Source: Candidatus Falkowbacteria bacterium (GTDB lineage Bacteria; Patescibacteriota; Patescibacteriia; Patescibacteriales; Patescibacteriaceae). Taken from it: DNA of 64,000 nt. The stretch covers positions 558,001 to 622,000 of the forward strand of contig CP065010.1 in assembly GCA_016699775.1 (NCBI GenBank). The letters are read 5' to 3'. Below the pieces are notes generated by a model. That model had not been told where the DNA came from, searched no databases, and was given only the letters and a program-made list of their open reading frames with translations. Position 1 is the first letter of the stretch. Each line of letters starts with the position of its first letter. Positions 46,462 to 56,358 of this stretch are shown piece by piece. Made by a program: the position numbers and the translations under genes.

Positions 46462-47970
46462 TTATAAATTTTTCACACAACGAAGTGATTGAGCTCGATT
46501 AAAGGTTAAATTTCCAGCATCGCGATAGACTTGAGAACTACTAGCTGTTAACATGCGACGATGAACAGAAGGAATTGAATACTGTGAGGACCAAAACCAA
46601 GTCCCAAAGCCATTATTAGAAAAAGTTATACCATTAGCTTCTCGACGTCCCCCTAAAATAGCATTAAAGCGAGAACACCCTCCAACTTTCAAACTTGTAC
46701 CTTCATTGGTTCCACGATATCCATAGGTTGAAGTATCATAAGGAAAATCAGTATCACAATTTCCTGATGTGCAAACTGCGCGTTCCAAAGTTGTAAATTC
46801 ATTTTGAGTTGGAATATGCCAGCCATCAGGACAAATACCTTGGATGCCAGGTGTTATTAGATTTCCACCAATTCCACTGTACGTATATAATGCACCGTTA
46901 GCTGTACAACTAGTTTCTAAGTTTCCATAGCATGAGCGACCCTTTCCATTATCAGCAACAGAAGCATCAGCACAAGGGGTTGGGCCTCCATTAATACAAG
47001 TGCCATCAACTTTAGTTTTAGTCTTTAAATTTTCGGCCATCCAACATTGTTCGCCAATCCGGATTGTTTTATAAGTATAGCCATCTCGGTCAGTGATTGT
47101 TTCACCACAAAATGATGGTACTGGAATATCTCGGACACATCGCAATGACTGAGAACGATTAAAAGATAAGTTTCCAGCATCACGAGAAATTTGACCACTA
47201 CCAGCGGTAATCATACGACGATGAATTGAAGGTAATGTATATTGTGATGACCAAAGCCAAGTAGAATTATTGCGATTAGTAAAAGTAGTGCCATCTGCCT
47301 CACGACGACCAGTTAAGAGCGCATTGAAACCAGAGCAACCACCTGGTTTTAAACTTGTAGCTTCATTAGTACCACGTAATCCGTAAGTTACTGTGTCATA
47401 TGGAAAATCAGTTTCACAAGTTCCTGAAGTACAAACCGAGCGTTCCAAAGTTGTTAACTCATCGTGAGTTGGAATGTGCCAACCAGTTGGACAAATACCT
47501 TGGATGCCTGGAGTAGTTAAATTTCCACCAATTCCACTGTAAGTGTACAGAGCACCATCAGTTGAACAATTAGCTTCATTATTATCATAGCAAGCACGAC
47601 CCTTTCCATTATCAGTCACTGACGCATCAGCACAAGGGGCTGATCCGCCATTAATACAAGTACCGTCAGCTTTAGTTTTGGTTTTTACATTTTCTGCCAT
47701 CCAACACTGATCACCAATTTGAATTGTTTTATAAGTGTAGCCATCACGGTCGGTAATTATATCACCGCAAGTGGTTGCTTCAACTTCATTAGGAATCTCA
47801 AACACAATTTTGACATCGGACTCAAGAACTTTATTACTTACTTTCTCTTCGGCTCCTTTTGTAGAATTTAGTTCTAATGGTTGAATGCTTAATTCTGCTT
47901 GAACTAAAGCGCTCCCAACTAGACCGAGAACTACTAAAGTAGTTACAAAAACAATAATCTTTTTGCTCAT
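46462..47970 (-). CDS. tandem FISUMP-domain secreted protein
   Basis: 502 aa. Signal helix (IIVFVTTLVVLGLVGSALVQA) then two consecutive copies of the Fibrobacter-succinogenes major paralogous (FISUMP) domain. Each starts CGDIITDRDGYTYKTIQIG / CGETITDRDGYTYKTIRIG, continues QCWMAENVKTKTKADGTC, GICPTGWHIPTHDELTTLE, and ends FNRSQSLRCVRD / FNRAQSLRCVKN. Many conserved Cys suggest disulfides outside the cell. Function of the family is unknown. Own promoter at 48026-48053. Confidence 0.88.
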   Translation of the reverse strand: MSKKIIVFVTTLVVLGLVGSALVQAELSIQPLELNSTKGAEEKVSNKVLESDVKIVFEIPNEVEATTCGDIITDRDGYTYKTIQIGDQCWMAENVKTKTKADGTCINGGSAPCADASVTDNGKGRACYDNNEANCSTDGALYTYSGIGGNLTTPGIQGICPTGWHIPTHDELTTLERSVCTSGTCETDFPYDTVTYGLRGTNEATSLKPGGCSGFNALLTGRREADGTTFTNRNNSTWLWSSQYTLPSIHRRMITAGSGQISRDAGNLSFNRSQSLRCVRDIPVPSFCGETITDRDGYTYKTIRIGEQCWMAENLKTKTKVDGTCINGGPTPCADASVADNGKGRSCYGNLETSCTANGALYTYSGIGGNLITPGIQGICPDGWHIPTQNEFTTLERAVCTSGNCDTDFPYDTSTYGYRGTNEGTSLKVGGCSRFNAILGGRREANGITFSNNGFGTWFWSSQYSIPSVHRRMLTASSSQVYRDAGNLTFNRAQSLRCVKNL

Positions 47971-48025
47971 AAAATGAATATTTAGGCGTTATTTATGCTA
48001 ATAACGAATAATTAAGTTATCCAGC

Positions 48026-48053
48026 ATCTTACACCCTTAAAAAAATTTGTCAA
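48026..48053 (-). promoter_or_regulatory. promoter of the FISUMP gene
   Basis: Minus strand TTGACA (48053-48048), 16-nt spacer, TAAGAT (48031-48026), 55 nt upstream of the ATG at 47970. Confidence 0.65.
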
Positions 48054-48087
48054 TATTCCCCTAAACAAAAAGGTTATCTAATGTTAG

Positions 48088-48711
48088 CTATTTTTTTGAT
48101 TTAAAAAACCAATAAATAATAAAGCTTAAAATTGCTGCAAAGAAACACCATACAGAAGTTAAGGTAACTGTGTAAAAGTAGTTGGCGATCAGTAAAGACA
48201 GAAAAGCTAAAAATCCAAGAAATCGTAATAATCTATGACTTGATAATAAACAACTAAAACAGGTGGCAATAATATATAAATACATGATAAATGTTTGTGA
48301 AGGACGAGCTAGCACATAATTAATACTGTGATGAAGAATCTCTGAGTTGACCGGAAACATTGTTACAAGCCAAAGATTGTTGACTGCAACCACTGCACCA
48401 AGAACAGCTAAAGCAATAATAGCTTTTTTGCGCCAGGATACAGTTTCAACTAAAACTATCGCAATCGGAACAAACACCGGCCACAGAACATGAGAAAATA
48501 AAACATATACTTGCGTAGCTATTTTCTGAATCCAAAAAATATTTTTGGTGAGAGATATCCAAACCAGACCCTCAGTTATCTGTTGTAATCCAAATAATAA
48601 CGGGATAACGGCTAAGGGAATTTCTTTTTTAGTTTTCTTTTGGAGTGTGATGACTCCGGCGGTTGATAATGAGGCACCGGCAATAAAACTTGCTGTTGCT
48701 GAAAAACACAT
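48088..48711 (-). CDS. DUF6629-like polytopic membrane protein
   Basis: 207 aa with about six to seven helices. The start MCFSATASFIAGASLSTAG and the next part LFGLQQITEGLVWISL match the DUF6629 hallmark. Function unknown. It sits between the hydrolase gene and the FISUMP gene. Confidence 0.75.
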   Translation of the reverse strand: MCFSATASFIAGASLSTAGVITLQKKTKKEIPLAVIPLLFGLQQITEGLVWISLTKNIFWIQKIATQVYVLFSHVLWPVFVPIAIVLVETVSWRKKAIIALAVLGAVVAVNNLWLVTMFPVNSEILHHSINYVLARPSQTFIMYLYIIATCFSCLLSSHRLLRFLGFLAFLSLLIANYFYTVTLTSVWCFFAAILSFIIYWFFKSKK

Positions 48712-48783
48712 ACGTAAAAAATTAATAATTAATTTATAGTTTTGTTCCTTTTTCTATTAGACATACATATAGTATACATTATC

Positions 48784-49827
48784 TTAAATATTATCCTTAA
48801 AAAATTTTGTACTACTTTGCATAAAATTATTATGCGATAGTCCAAATTCGTGTAGCTCACCATTATATTCTACTAGCTCAACATCTTTCCCCACCTCAAC
48901 TAAAGCATCTCTGGTTTTTCTTGACCAATCAATTTCACAACTATCGTCATTTGTTCCGTGAAATATCAGAACAGGGACTGTAACTTTATCAAAAAAAGTA
49001 AGTGGAGACATATTTTTCCAAAATTCAGGATTATCGGTTGGAGAACCGTGTGTTTGATTGATTGTTTCAACATGAGCAGAATTTCGAGCTGTCCAGCGAT
49101 TATAACTATCAACTACATTACTACTAACGGGAGCATATAACACAACTGCATCAATAAGATCTGGTTTAACTACCATTACTGCTTGAGAAATACCACCACC
49201 CATAGAGTGTCCAAGCATACCAAATCTTTCTTTACTCAACATATCTAAATCCGAATTTTTTACTGCATACACAGCATTAATCACATCTTCAATGTATCCA
49301 AGGCGAACATTTTTTTCGGTATTACTATCTCGGTCAGATTGAGCATGATCACGATAATCTGAATGTAAAATTGCATAGCCTTGTCTGGCTAAATAGTCCT
49401 GCTCACGTCGTAGTCCCCTGCCATTCGTATAGACAGAAGTATCAATATAACCATGGTTTAAAAATAAAATTGGCCAACCGCCTGGAGGAACAGTGCCTTT
49501 AGGGATATTTAAAATACCTGAAATTGTTAAATCACCGCTAGTATAAGTAATATAATGTCTAGTATAGGCCACATTTTCTTCAAGCACACGACCGAGTGTT
49601 AAATCTTTACCATTAAATTCTTTGGTCATTAAAGCAGACAGTGATACGGGATTAACTGGAAGTTCAGAAATATCACTAGACAAATCAGGTATCTCTGTTT
49701 TGAGATTGTCTTCACTATTTGTTATTGTGTTGGTATTACTATTCTCTTGGCCTGCTCTGGATGTGATCAACCAAGTGACAGCAACAAAAAATACAAAGAC
49801 TATGGTAATAATTACAATTTTTTTCAT
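48784..49827 (-). CDS. secreted alpha/beta hydrolase (S9/dienelactone type)
   Basis: 347 aa. Membrane/signal helix about residues 4-20. GILNIPKGTVPPGGWPILFL then GHSMGGGIS with the nucleophile Ser near residue 207, Asp in GTNDDSCEID near 294, His in GELHEFGL near 326. The arrangement is that of extracytoplasmic S9 or dienelactone-hydrolase-like enzymes. Substrate unknown. A -10-like TATAAT lies 7 nt before the ATG. Confidence 0.82.
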   Translation of the reverse strand: MKKIVIITIVFVFFVAVTWLITSRAGQENSNTNTITNSEDNLKTEIPDLSSDISELPVNPVSLSALMTKEFNGKDLTLGRVLEENVAYTRHYITYTSGDLTISGILNIPKGTVPPGGWPILFLNHGYIDTSVYTNGRGLRREQDYLARQGYAILHSDYRDHAQSDRDSNTEKNVRLGYIEDVINAVYAVKNSDLDMLSKERFGMLGHSMGGGISQAVMVVKPDLIDAVVLYAPVSSNVVDSYNRWTARNSAHVETINQTHGSPTDNPEFWKNMSPLTFFDKVTVPVLIFHGTNDDSCEIDWSRKTRDALVEVGKDVELVEYNGELHEFGLSHNNFMQSSTKFFKDNI

Positions 49828-49937
49828 ATACCTTATTATAATTGATACATTTGTAATATCCTAATAGTACTAATACAAGAATAAATCATAAATATTTCAA
49901 GTAGCTTTATCAAAAGTCAATGTTGACGAATATAGAT

Positions 49938-49969
49938 AAAGCTCATGAGTCAAATGATTCATGAGCTTT
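49938..49969. terminator. terminator-like hairpin after the DUF1059 gene
   Basis: AAAGCTCATGA and TCATGAGCTTT form an 11-bp stem around a 10-nt loop. A T-rich tail follows on the plus strand; on the minus strand the tail is ATCTATATT, so termination there is weaker. It separates the copper cluster from the hydrolase gene. Confidence 0.6.
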
Positions 49970-49999
49970 TCTATTTTTTAATCAAACCAATTCCAGTTA

Positions 50000-50215
50000 T
50001 TACATTTTCGGAGCGGCTTCAAAATCTTGATAAAATTTTTCTCTCCAAGTCACCATTGATGGATCATCCTGAGGAGTAGATCTTACCTGAGCAGCCATTT
50101 CTGGATGAGCTTCTTCAAGATGTTTCATGCCATTAGCCATCAATTCATCAGCTGTATTTCCGGTAATCTATACATCACACATCCCGCCCATTTGTGCACA
50201 TGTCATCATTTTCAT
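50000..50215 (-). pseudogene. DUF1059-family small protein with in-frame TAG
   Basis: Reads MKMMTCAQMGGMCDV, then TAG at 50170-50168, then continues in the same frame ITGNTADELMANG, MKHLEEAHPEM, AAQVRSTPQDD and PSMVTWREKFYQDFEAAPKM to TAA at 50002-50000. The pattern MTCxQMGGxCD...ITGNTxxE matches DUF1059, about 70 aa. Only codon 16 is wrong, so a single-base nonsense mutation (for example GAG or AAG to TAG) or a base error is likely. It follows the cupredoxin gene; family often lies near metal-resistance genes. Confidence 0.75.
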
Positions 50216-50329
50216 AGGTTTATAATTTAAATAATTATTAATGTAAATATATATTTTTTATATTGGCAGGTCAAGAGTGCAAATAATTATTAGGACAATT
50301 ACTTACAAAGAAATCTTCTTAATATAATT

Positions 50330-50755
50330 CTAACTATTAAATTGGACAGTAAAATTATACATACCCATACTACATAGAGCTTTAATAGTAGTGCCTGGTA
50401 CTTGAGGTGGTACTTCTATATCGGTCGTACCAGTAGCGGGAAGATTTTTGCTATAGCCCAAACTTTTAATCCTCAAAGCCGAAGAGCAATCATAGGTACC
50501 ATTAGTTATAACTCGAATGATTGTCGGAACACCAGCTTTAGCTGATGACTTACTGGGTGAATAACCACCCTTAGCAGTAATTTCAACTATTTGCTTCTCA
50601 CCATCCATGCTTACATTAGTACTAGGTTCCACAGAGCTATTATTTGAATCACCATAATAGACAACTTTTGGTTGCGATGTAATATTTGATAAAACAATAA
50701 TCCCTCCAATAAGTGCAATTACAATACCGGCAAATATAATATTTTTTTTATTCAT
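50330..50755 (-). CDS. membrane-anchored cupredoxin-like protein
   Basis: 141 aa. N-terminal helix about residues 6-24, then a beta domain of the cupredoxin type: VEITAKGGYSPSKSSAKAGV, YDCSSALRIKSLG, and the C-terminal CSMGMYNFTVQF, where Cys and Met are candidate copper ligands. A His ligand before the Cys is not obvious. Located just downstream of the HMA/TauE protein gene, so probably a copper-binding partner. Confidence 0.7.
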   Translation of the reverse strand: MNKKNIIFAGIVIALIGGIIVLSNITSQPKVVYYGDSNNSSVEPSTNVSMDGEKQIVEITAKGGYSPSKSSAKAGVPTIIRVITNGTYDCSSALRIKSLGYSKNLPATGTTDIEVPPQVPGTTIKALCSMGMYNFTVQFNS

Positions 50756-50776
50756 AAAGTATGTGTCAGTAGTATA

Positions 50777-51793
50777 CTAAAAAGCAAAGATAACTGGCAA
50801 TAGTTCAATGGCGACCAAACTATTATATATATTAAATAAAGCAAAAAAGATAGTAATTATTCCCATTGTTTTGAAAAAAATTCCTGTCTTATTAGGATTA
50901 ATGGTTAATGAACTAAAACTTATCAAACCTAGTACTGGCAGAGTTCCAAGCGCAAAAGCAAACATAGTCAAAGCACCTGTCCAAAAACTATGCGTTGAAA
51001 GTGTATAGATTTGCATTGATTGTGTAAAACCACATGGCAAGAAGAAGGTAATAATTCCAAGCAGAAGTGGCGTAACAGTATGATTAAATTTTTTGATACC
51101 GAGTAGATTCTTGGAAATAAACTTCGGCATGGTTGGCTGTAGTTTCTTGGCCCAAGGAAAAATATCCAACAAATTAATACCCATTATTAACAAAACAAGA
51201 CCAATAACTACGCTAATAATAAATGTAGCAAAGATACCTGGCTCAAATGTCGCTCCAAGCATCCCAATCAAACCACCCAAAAAGAAAAAAGATAGTAACC
51301 GACCAATATGAAAGAGTATCTGTGGTTTTTTTCTCTGTCCCCCCTTGACCATATTCGCTGACATAGAAAGAACTAACCCTCCCACAACAGCCATACAGGT
51401 TGAAACTGAAGCTACAAGACCAATCACAAAAGCTGTTCCATAGTTTACGGTATTTATTGTCACAAGATTAACAATGCCAAGTTTCTGTAATAACAAAAAT
51501 AAACCAATAATCAAAAGTGCAGTCGGAAGAGCGATCCTAAAGTCTGACCAAGCAACAACATTCTTTTCTTCTCCTACTCGTAGTGAATATCCATGAGGTT
51601 TTAATGTATTAGATAATGTTTCAGCAATAGCCTCTGGTGAGTCAGTCGCAAAATCTCCTTTAACCTCTACAGAACATGAAGTTAAATTTGCCTTCGCACT
51701 ATCAATATTCGGCAAGGCTTCAAGCTCACTCTCGGTTAATACAACACATGCAGCACAATGCATTCCTTTAACATGAAAAGTATAGGATTTCAT
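50777..51793 (-). CDS. HMA domain fused to TauE/DsbD-like membrane protein
   Basis: 338 aa. Residues 1-65 are a heavy-metal-associated domain with GMHCAAC (CxxC) that binds Cu(I). Residues about 85-335 hold about six to seven helices of the TauE/SafE or DsbD type. A hydrophilic linker near 235 ([19 protein letters not shown]). The ATG overlaps the copA stop as ATGA, so it is translated with copA; it may help export or cell-surface reduction of copper. Function is inferred. Confidence 0.75.
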   Translation of the reverse strand: MKSYTFHVKGMHCAACVVLTESELEALPNIDSAKANLTSCSVEVKGDFATDSPEAIAETLSNTLKPHGYSLRVGEEKNVVAWSDFRIALPTALLIIGLFLLLQKLGIVNLVTINTVNYGTAFVIGLVASVSTCMAVVGGLVLSMSANMVKGGQRKKPQILFHIGRLLSFFFLGGLIGMLGATFEPGIFATFIISVVIGLVLLIMGINLLDIFPWAKKLQPTMPKFISKNLLGIKKFNHTVTPLLLGIITFFLPCGFTQSMQIYTLSTHSFWTGALTMFAFALGTLPVLGLISFSSLTINPNKTGIFFKTMGIITIFFALFNIYNSLVAIELLPVIFAF

Positions 51794-54060
51794 AGTTTTA
51801 TTTTTTTAAGTCGTAGCGAATTGAAAACAACAAAGACACTAGAAAAAGCCATAGCCAATCCGGCAAAAGCAGGATTTAATAACCACCCAAACAGGGGGTA
51901 AAAAAGTCCGGCTGCCAAAGGAATACCAATGACATTAAATATAAAAGCCCAAAAAAGATTTTGTCGTATGCCTCTCATTGTCATCTTTGATAGTTGTATG
52001 GCTTGTGAAATTTTTGAAATATCACCACCAAGAAGAGTTATTCCAGCTGATTCAATAGCAACATCAGTGCCAGTTCCCATAGCAATACCAACATCCGCTT
52101 GCACAAGAGCTGGAGCATCATTTATTCCATCACCGACCATGGCCACAACTGCGCCTGTCTCTTGTAATTCTTTTATTTTTCCAGCTTTTTCCTGAGGCAT
52201 TACTTCAGCCATGACTACCTTTATACCAGCAAGTTTTGCGATATAGTTTGCGGCTAAATAATTATCACCAGTGATCATTACAACTTTAAGATTTCTTGCC
52301 TGAAGCTTAGCAACAGTCTCTTTTGATTCTTCTTTCAAGGTGTCTGAAAGCGCAATCAACCCAATTGGTTTTTTATCAACTTCTAATATAACAACTGTTT
52401 TGCCTTGTTCTTGAAGAGAGTTAATTTTATCTAACTCAAATGAATTATTTAACGGCTTATGAATAGTTATATATTTTCCATCAATTATCCCCTCAACTCC
52501 CGCTCCTTCAAGAGCTTGAAAATTGGTAACGGTTTCCAAAACTATTTTTTGCTCATTTGCTTTATAAACAACAGCATTAGCCAACGGATGTTCAGAAAGT
52601 TTTTCAATACTTGCACTTAAACGAAGTATATCTGTTTCTGTCCAAGCCGTATCAAGAGAAACAATATCCGTCACCTCAGGCTTGCCTTTGGTAATGGTGC
52701 CAGTCTTATCAAGAACAATTGTATTAACCTGACTAAGCTTTTCTAGAGCTTGGGCATTTCTAATAAGAATACCCTGTTGTGCTCCCCTCCCAACCCCAAC
52801 AATAATCGCAGTCGGTGTGGCCAAACCAAGAGCACAAGGACAAGCAATAACAAGAACTCCAACAAATGAAAGGAGACCAAAAGAAAGTGCAGTTGAGAAA
52901 CCAAAAGCCGAGGTGCCAATTGTCAACCATAGTAATAGAGACAGACCAGCAATACCAAGAACTATGGGTACAAAAATACTAGAAATCTTATCAGCCAGAG
53001 CTTGTATTGGAGCTTTTGATCCCTGTGCATCCAGAACCATTTTTATAATTTGTGCCAGCACTGTATCAGATCCAACTTTTGTTGCTTTAAATTTAAAATT
53101 TCCTTGTTTGTTCATTGTTGCACCAACAACAAAATTACCAATATTTTTATCAACTGGAATCGGCTCACCTGTAATCATTGATTCATCAATTGATGAATTT
53201 CCTTCAATAATAACCCCATCAACTGGAATTTTTGACCCTGGCTTTACAATAATAATATCATCTATTTGTACTTCATTGAGAGCAACTTCAACTTCAACAC
53301 CATTACGCCAAAGCAAAGCCGTTTTTGCTTGAAGTCCAAGAAGTTTTTCTATAGCTTCGCCAGTGCGAAGTTTTGATCGAGTTTCCAAATATTTACCTAA
53401 TACTACAAAGCCAATAACGACAATAGTAACATCAAAGTAAGTTGTTTCAGGAAGATTTAAAGCTTCTCTTGATACTGGAAAAAGTGTAATTATTATACTA
53501 TAAAGATAAGCCACAAGAGTTCCAATACCAATAAGTGTGTCCATATTGGCGACACGAAATTTTATGAACTTCACCACTCCTTGTAAGAACGGTTGTCCAA
53601 TCCAGAAAAGAACAACGCTTGCCAATATCATAGAAATGATATTGAACACTGACATTGGCATCGGCAAGTTTGGAATTGAAGGAAAAAACTTGGCAACAAT
53701 ATCCCACATCATAAGCATAAAAACCAACAAAGAAATCGGTAAAACAAATTCCGTTTTAGATCTCATAACCATTAGTTCTTTCAGCTTTTCATCTTTTGAT
53801 TCATTAATTCCATCATGACTGGAGTGATCATGTAATATTATTTGCTCATTTTTATCCACAAACGTATACCCTAATTTTTCAATCTGATTATTCATCTGCT
53901 GTATTGAAACTGCTTTTTCATCAAAGGCAAGCGTAGCATTTTCGGTTGCAAAATTAACATTAATACTGTCTACGCCTTGTAACTTTGAAATCTTTTTAGT
54001 AATAATTGAGGCACAACTCGCACAGTGCATCCCCTTAATTTTTACTGTTTTGTTAATCAT
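51790..54060 (-). CDS. copA: Cu(I)-translocating P1B-type ATPase
   Basis: 756 aa. N-terminal HMA domain with GMHCASC (residues 10-16), a His-rich stretch HDHSSHDG near 86, eight membrane helices, and [13 protein letters not shown] of the copper site in helix 6. Phosphorylation site [15 protein letters not shown] and [12 protein letters not shown] complete the P-type core. Exports Cu(I) at the cost of ATP. It follows DUF305 by 5 nt and overlaps the HMA/TauE gene. Confidence 0.95.
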   Translation of the reverse strand: MINKTVKIKGMHCASCASIITKKISKLQGVDSINVNFATENATLAFDEKAVSIQQMNNQIEKLGYTFVDKNEQIILHDHSSHDGINESKDEKLKELMVMRSKTEFVLPISLLVFMLMMWDIVAKFFPSIPNLPMPMSVFNIISMILASVVLFWIGQPFLQGVVKFIKFRVANMDTLIGIGTLVAYLYSIIITLFPVSREALNLPETTYFDVTIVVIGFVVLGKYLETRSKLRTGEAIEKLLGLQAKTALLWRNGVEVEVALNEVQIDDIIIVKPGSKIPVDGVIIEGNSSIDESMITGEPIPVDKNIGNFVVGATMNKQGNFKFKATKVGSDTVLAQIIKMVLDAQGSKAPIQALADKISSIFVPIVLGIAGLSLLLWLTIGTSAFGFSTALSFGLLSFVGVLVIACPCALGLATPTAIIVGVGRGAQQGILIRNAQALEKLSQVNTIVLDKTGTITKGKPEVTDIVSLDTAWTETDILRLSASIEKLSEHPLANAVVYKANEQKIVLETVTNFQALEGAGVEGIIDGKYITIHKPLNNSFELDKINSLQEQGKTVVILEVDKKPIGLIALSDTLKEESKETVAKLQARNLKVVMITGDNYLAANYIAKLAGIKVVMAEVMPQEKAGKIKELQETGAVVAMVGDGINDAPALVQADVGIAMGTGTDVAIESAGITLLGGDISKISQAIQLSKMTMRGIRQNLFWAFIFNVIGIPLAAGLFYPLFGWLLNPAFAGLAMAFSSVFVVFNSLRLKKIKL

Positions 54061-54065
54061 ATTAA

Positions 54066-54629
54066 TTACAGGTTATACCACTGTTTTCGCCAATCTTTAA
54101 AAAGCTTTAAGGTTGTTGTAAGAAATGTATCAACAGCATCAGCATTGTTTAAAATCTCAGTTCTACTAGATTTAATCTTTATTTCTTGTGTCATTTCAAG
54201 ACCTTCCTCGTGATGAGCAATAAGGGCGTTAAGAAAACGCAGATCAAATTTATCATCATAGGTTCCCAAATTTGAAACTACTGGATCTTTAACTTGTTTT
54301 GTATCTCCATACCAGTCTTTTTTCCAGGTATATAGTTCAGCAATGGCCACTGGTTCATCCCGAAGAATCATTGCCGCTAGATCTTTCATCTCGGGTCGTT
54401 GTGTTTGCGTGCTAGCTTGAGTGGCAAAAAGCATAGCACCTCTATGGTGAGCAATCATGGTATTAATATACCGAAGATCAAGCGTCCGATCGGCGCGACC
54501 GAAATCCATAGCTGTTTTGTCAAACATACTTACTCTATAATCAGGCGTACTGGCATATCCAAGCATCCAACCAAGAACACCAACTATTATCATAAGAGAG
54601 ATTACTAAAGAAATTGAAATTTTAGTCAT
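54066..54629 (-). CDS. DUF305 family secreted protein
   Basis: 187 aa from the ATG at 54629; a TTG at 54656 is less likely. Signal helix about 5-25. Two copies of the DUF305 metal-binding motif: [12 protein letters not shown] and [16 protein letters not shown]305 proteins often go with copper export, and here the gene lies between csoR and copA. Ferritin-like four-helix fold is the known structure of the family. Confidence 0.88.
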   Translation of the reverse strand: MTKISISLVISLMIIVGVLGWMLGYASTPDYRVSMFDKTAMDFGRADRTLDLRYINTMIAHHRGAMLFATQASTQTQRPEMKDLAAMILRDEPVAIAELYTWKKDWYGDTKQVKDPVVSNLGTYDDKFDLRFLNALIAHHEEGLEMTQEIKIKSSRTEILNNADAVDTFLTTTLKLFKDWRKQWYNL

Positions 54630-54661
54630 ATATGATTTAATTTTTATAAAACACAAAAAAC

Positions 54662-54949
54662 CTACTGCATGTTGTAGATTTTTAGCAATTCTTTAATTGA
54701 ACCTTCCTTGTCAGTCTTTAACCTTTCAGCAAGACAAGACTCAAGGTGACCCTTTAATAATTCTTTTCGGGCACTATGTAAAAGGCCGATGACGCTATCA
54801 ATCTGCTGGATAATCTCAGGGCAGTACCGAGCATCATTAATCATTTCAGGAAGTTTTGCCACACTTCCGATGGCCATATTTATCACTTTGCGAGCTTTTG
54901 TATTTGGCTCACCATGTTTATGAACATGATTAAATTGTTGTTTTTTCAT
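54662..54949 (-). CDS. csoR: CsoR-type copper-sensing repressor
   Basis: 95 aa. The CsoR/RcnR family helical fold; the metal ligands Cys (ARYCPEI near residue 43), His and Cys (GHLESCL near 68-72) match the C-H-C pattern of copper sensors. The N-terminus is His-rich (HVHKHGEP). Cu(I) binding would release it from DNA. The 25-bp palindromic operator (54948-54972) overlaps its own start codon, giving autoregulation and control of the copper operon down to 50000. Confidence 0.92.
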   Translation of the reverse strand: MKKQQFNHVHKHGEPNTKARKVINMAIGSVAKLPEMINDARYCPEIIQQIDSVIGLLHSARKELLKGHLESCLAERLKTDKEGSIKELLKIYNMQ

Positions 54950-54987
54950 ATACCCTATAGTATAGGGTATATGGTCTAGGTAGTCAA
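54948..54987 (-). promoter_or_regulatory. CsoR operator over a near-leaderless promoter
   Basis: A perfect palindrome of 12+1+12 bp at 54948-54972 (arms ATATACCCTATA and TATAGGGTATAT) is the TACCC..GGGTA type of CsoR operator. It overlaps a promoter: TTGACT (54987-54982), 17-nt spacer, TATACT (54964-54959). The -10 box ends 9 nt before the ATG, so the mRNA starts at or within 3 nt of the start codon. Confidence 0.85.
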
Positions 54988-55020
54988 GAAAAAAACTTCT
55001 TTCAAAGTAAATACAAATAC

Positions 55021-55329
55021 CTAACTATTTAAAATGATAACCGTTCTTTTAATAGCCACATATCCATACCCCCACAAAAAAGGAAGCCACAAGGGCATAA
55101 CGCCAAATAAACTATTACGCACAAAGGTCTCAACGCCAGTACTTACAAATATATATTCAATACCAAACATGATAATAAATCCAAGAATAAAAATAAGAAG
55201 TTCGTTTGGTAATAACTTTATTACAAAAGCAATACTGATAATTACCAGATATATAGCTGTTAGCCAGTAATCATTAGGAATAATAACCAGAAGGGCTATC
55301 ATCAATAATACCGGTAGAGTTTCTTGCAA
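55021..55329 (-). CDS. small hydrophobic membrane protein
   Basis: 102 aa with about three helices (PVLLMIALLVIIP, AIYLVIISIAFVIKL, LLIFILGFIIMFGIEYIF). The start is uncertain: in this frame the nearest start is TTG at 55329; the frame remains open to near 55355. No family recognised. It follows the 55484 gene and its terminator. Confidence 0.6.
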   Translation of the reverse strand: MQETLPVLLMIALLVIIPNDYWLTAIYLVIISIAFVIKLLPNELLIFILGFIIMFGIEYIFVSTGVETFVRNSLFGVMPLWLPFLWGYGYVAIKRTVIILNS

Positions 55330-55411
55330 TATTAATACTGTTTCTTCATATATATACTATATAACTATTTTTTAAATTTGTTAAACTATAAAAATCAAAC
55401 GTTATAACTAA

Positions 55412-55464
55412 AAAACGTCCAGGCGGTCGATATACACTCGTATATCTAAGGCCAAAGACGTTTT
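55412..55464 (-). terminator. terminator after the secreted FPKTG protein gene
   Basis: Outer stem AAAACGTC/GACGTTTT with an inner hairpin GATATAC-GAGT-GTATATC on the minus strand, followed by T6. It ends 20 nt after the stop at 55484. Two-level structure is stronger than other terminators here. Confidence 0.75.
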
Positions 55465-55483
55465 GTAGTGATCTTACATCAAT

Positions 55484-56272
55484 TTAGGCAATTACAGGTT
55501 CTTGCTTACGATCATTAGTAAAGGAAATAATTGTTAATGCATTTGAAGTATTTGTCGGTGTACTTGAAGAAGAAGGAACACGGGGCACACTTGGTGCAGC
55601 ACCTGTTTTAGGAAATGACGGGGATGATGTTGTTGTAGTTTTAACTTTCTGTTCACCTAGAACTTTCTGAATGGGTGCTTGTGAAGAAATCTCTTCTATG
55701 ATGGGTACATTTGCTGGAACAACATTAGTCGGAATTAATACTGATCCGCCTCCGCCCCCTGTAGACGTTTCTTGAATTACAGGTGTAATTGAAGGACATG
55801 GATCTTCTGGAAGCACTAATCGATTAATTTGAGGGACTGCCATATTAGCTTCTATAGTAAGGACAATTATCTCTCGACAAGGAATTACCTTTGTTTCTCC
55901 AACCGGAACAATAACTGGATGAGGACTTGGACATGTAGCTGGACAAGGAGGTGTTACTGGTAAATTTTCATTAGGAATTTCTGTAACATTACCAAGTGTC
56001 GGAATATGTCCTGATGGGGATCGTTTAGGCAATGATAGAGGTAAAACTTCAGGAACTGATACAGGAGTTGGTGGGGTAACTATTTCAATTACAGGTTCAA
56101 CGTTCTGAGATACAGGCAACACATTCAACACATTCTCAGACTGTGGTAAGACATTAGGTATACTTTCTTGTGTTGGTGCAGTATCTGCAGAAACAATCAT
56201 TTCAGATGCAAATACTGGAGAAATAGTACTAAAACTTAAAGTAAGAATTGATAATATAATCAGTTTTTTCAT
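55484..56272 (-). CDS. secreted Pro-rich protein with FPKTG motif but no anchor helix
   Basis: 262 aa. Signal peptide about 1-22 (LIILSILTLSFSTISPVFA). The body is Pro/Val/Ser-rich (for example VPEVLPLSLPKRSPSG) with a Cys-rich segment CPATCPSPHPVIVPVG and a Gly5 stretch, then VLGEQKVKTTTTSSPSFPKTGAAPS, the same VLGE...SPxFPKTG arrangement as the 43693-44847 protein. Unlike that protein, no hydrophobic helix or basic tail follows, so it should not be sortase-anchored in the usual way. Promoter at 56359-56387. Confidence 0.75.
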   Translation of the reverse strand: MKKLIILSILTLSFSTISPVFASEMIVSADTAPTQESIPNVLPQSENVLNVLPVSQNVEPVIEIVTPPTPVSVPEVLPLSLPKRSPSGHIPTLGNVTEIPNENLPVTPPCPATCPSPHPVIVPVGETKVIPCREIIVLTIEANMAVPQINRLVLPEDPCPSITPVIQETSTGGGGGSVLIPTNVVPANVPIIEEISSQAPIQKVLGEQKVKTTTTSSPSFPKTGAAPSVPRVPSSSSTPTNTSNALTIISFTNDRKQEPVIA

Positions 56273-56358
56273 AAATAATTTAATATAATGGTTAATAAAA
56301 GGCTAATTAGAGGCTAGATACGATATTCGACTTTTAGCCTAAATATAGGCAATTTTAT

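Noticed and set aside
25638..51793. UGA-glycine code (Gracilibacteria/SR1)
   Set aside because: TGA ends several genes in ATGA overlaps (25638, 41803, 51790), so it works as a stop.
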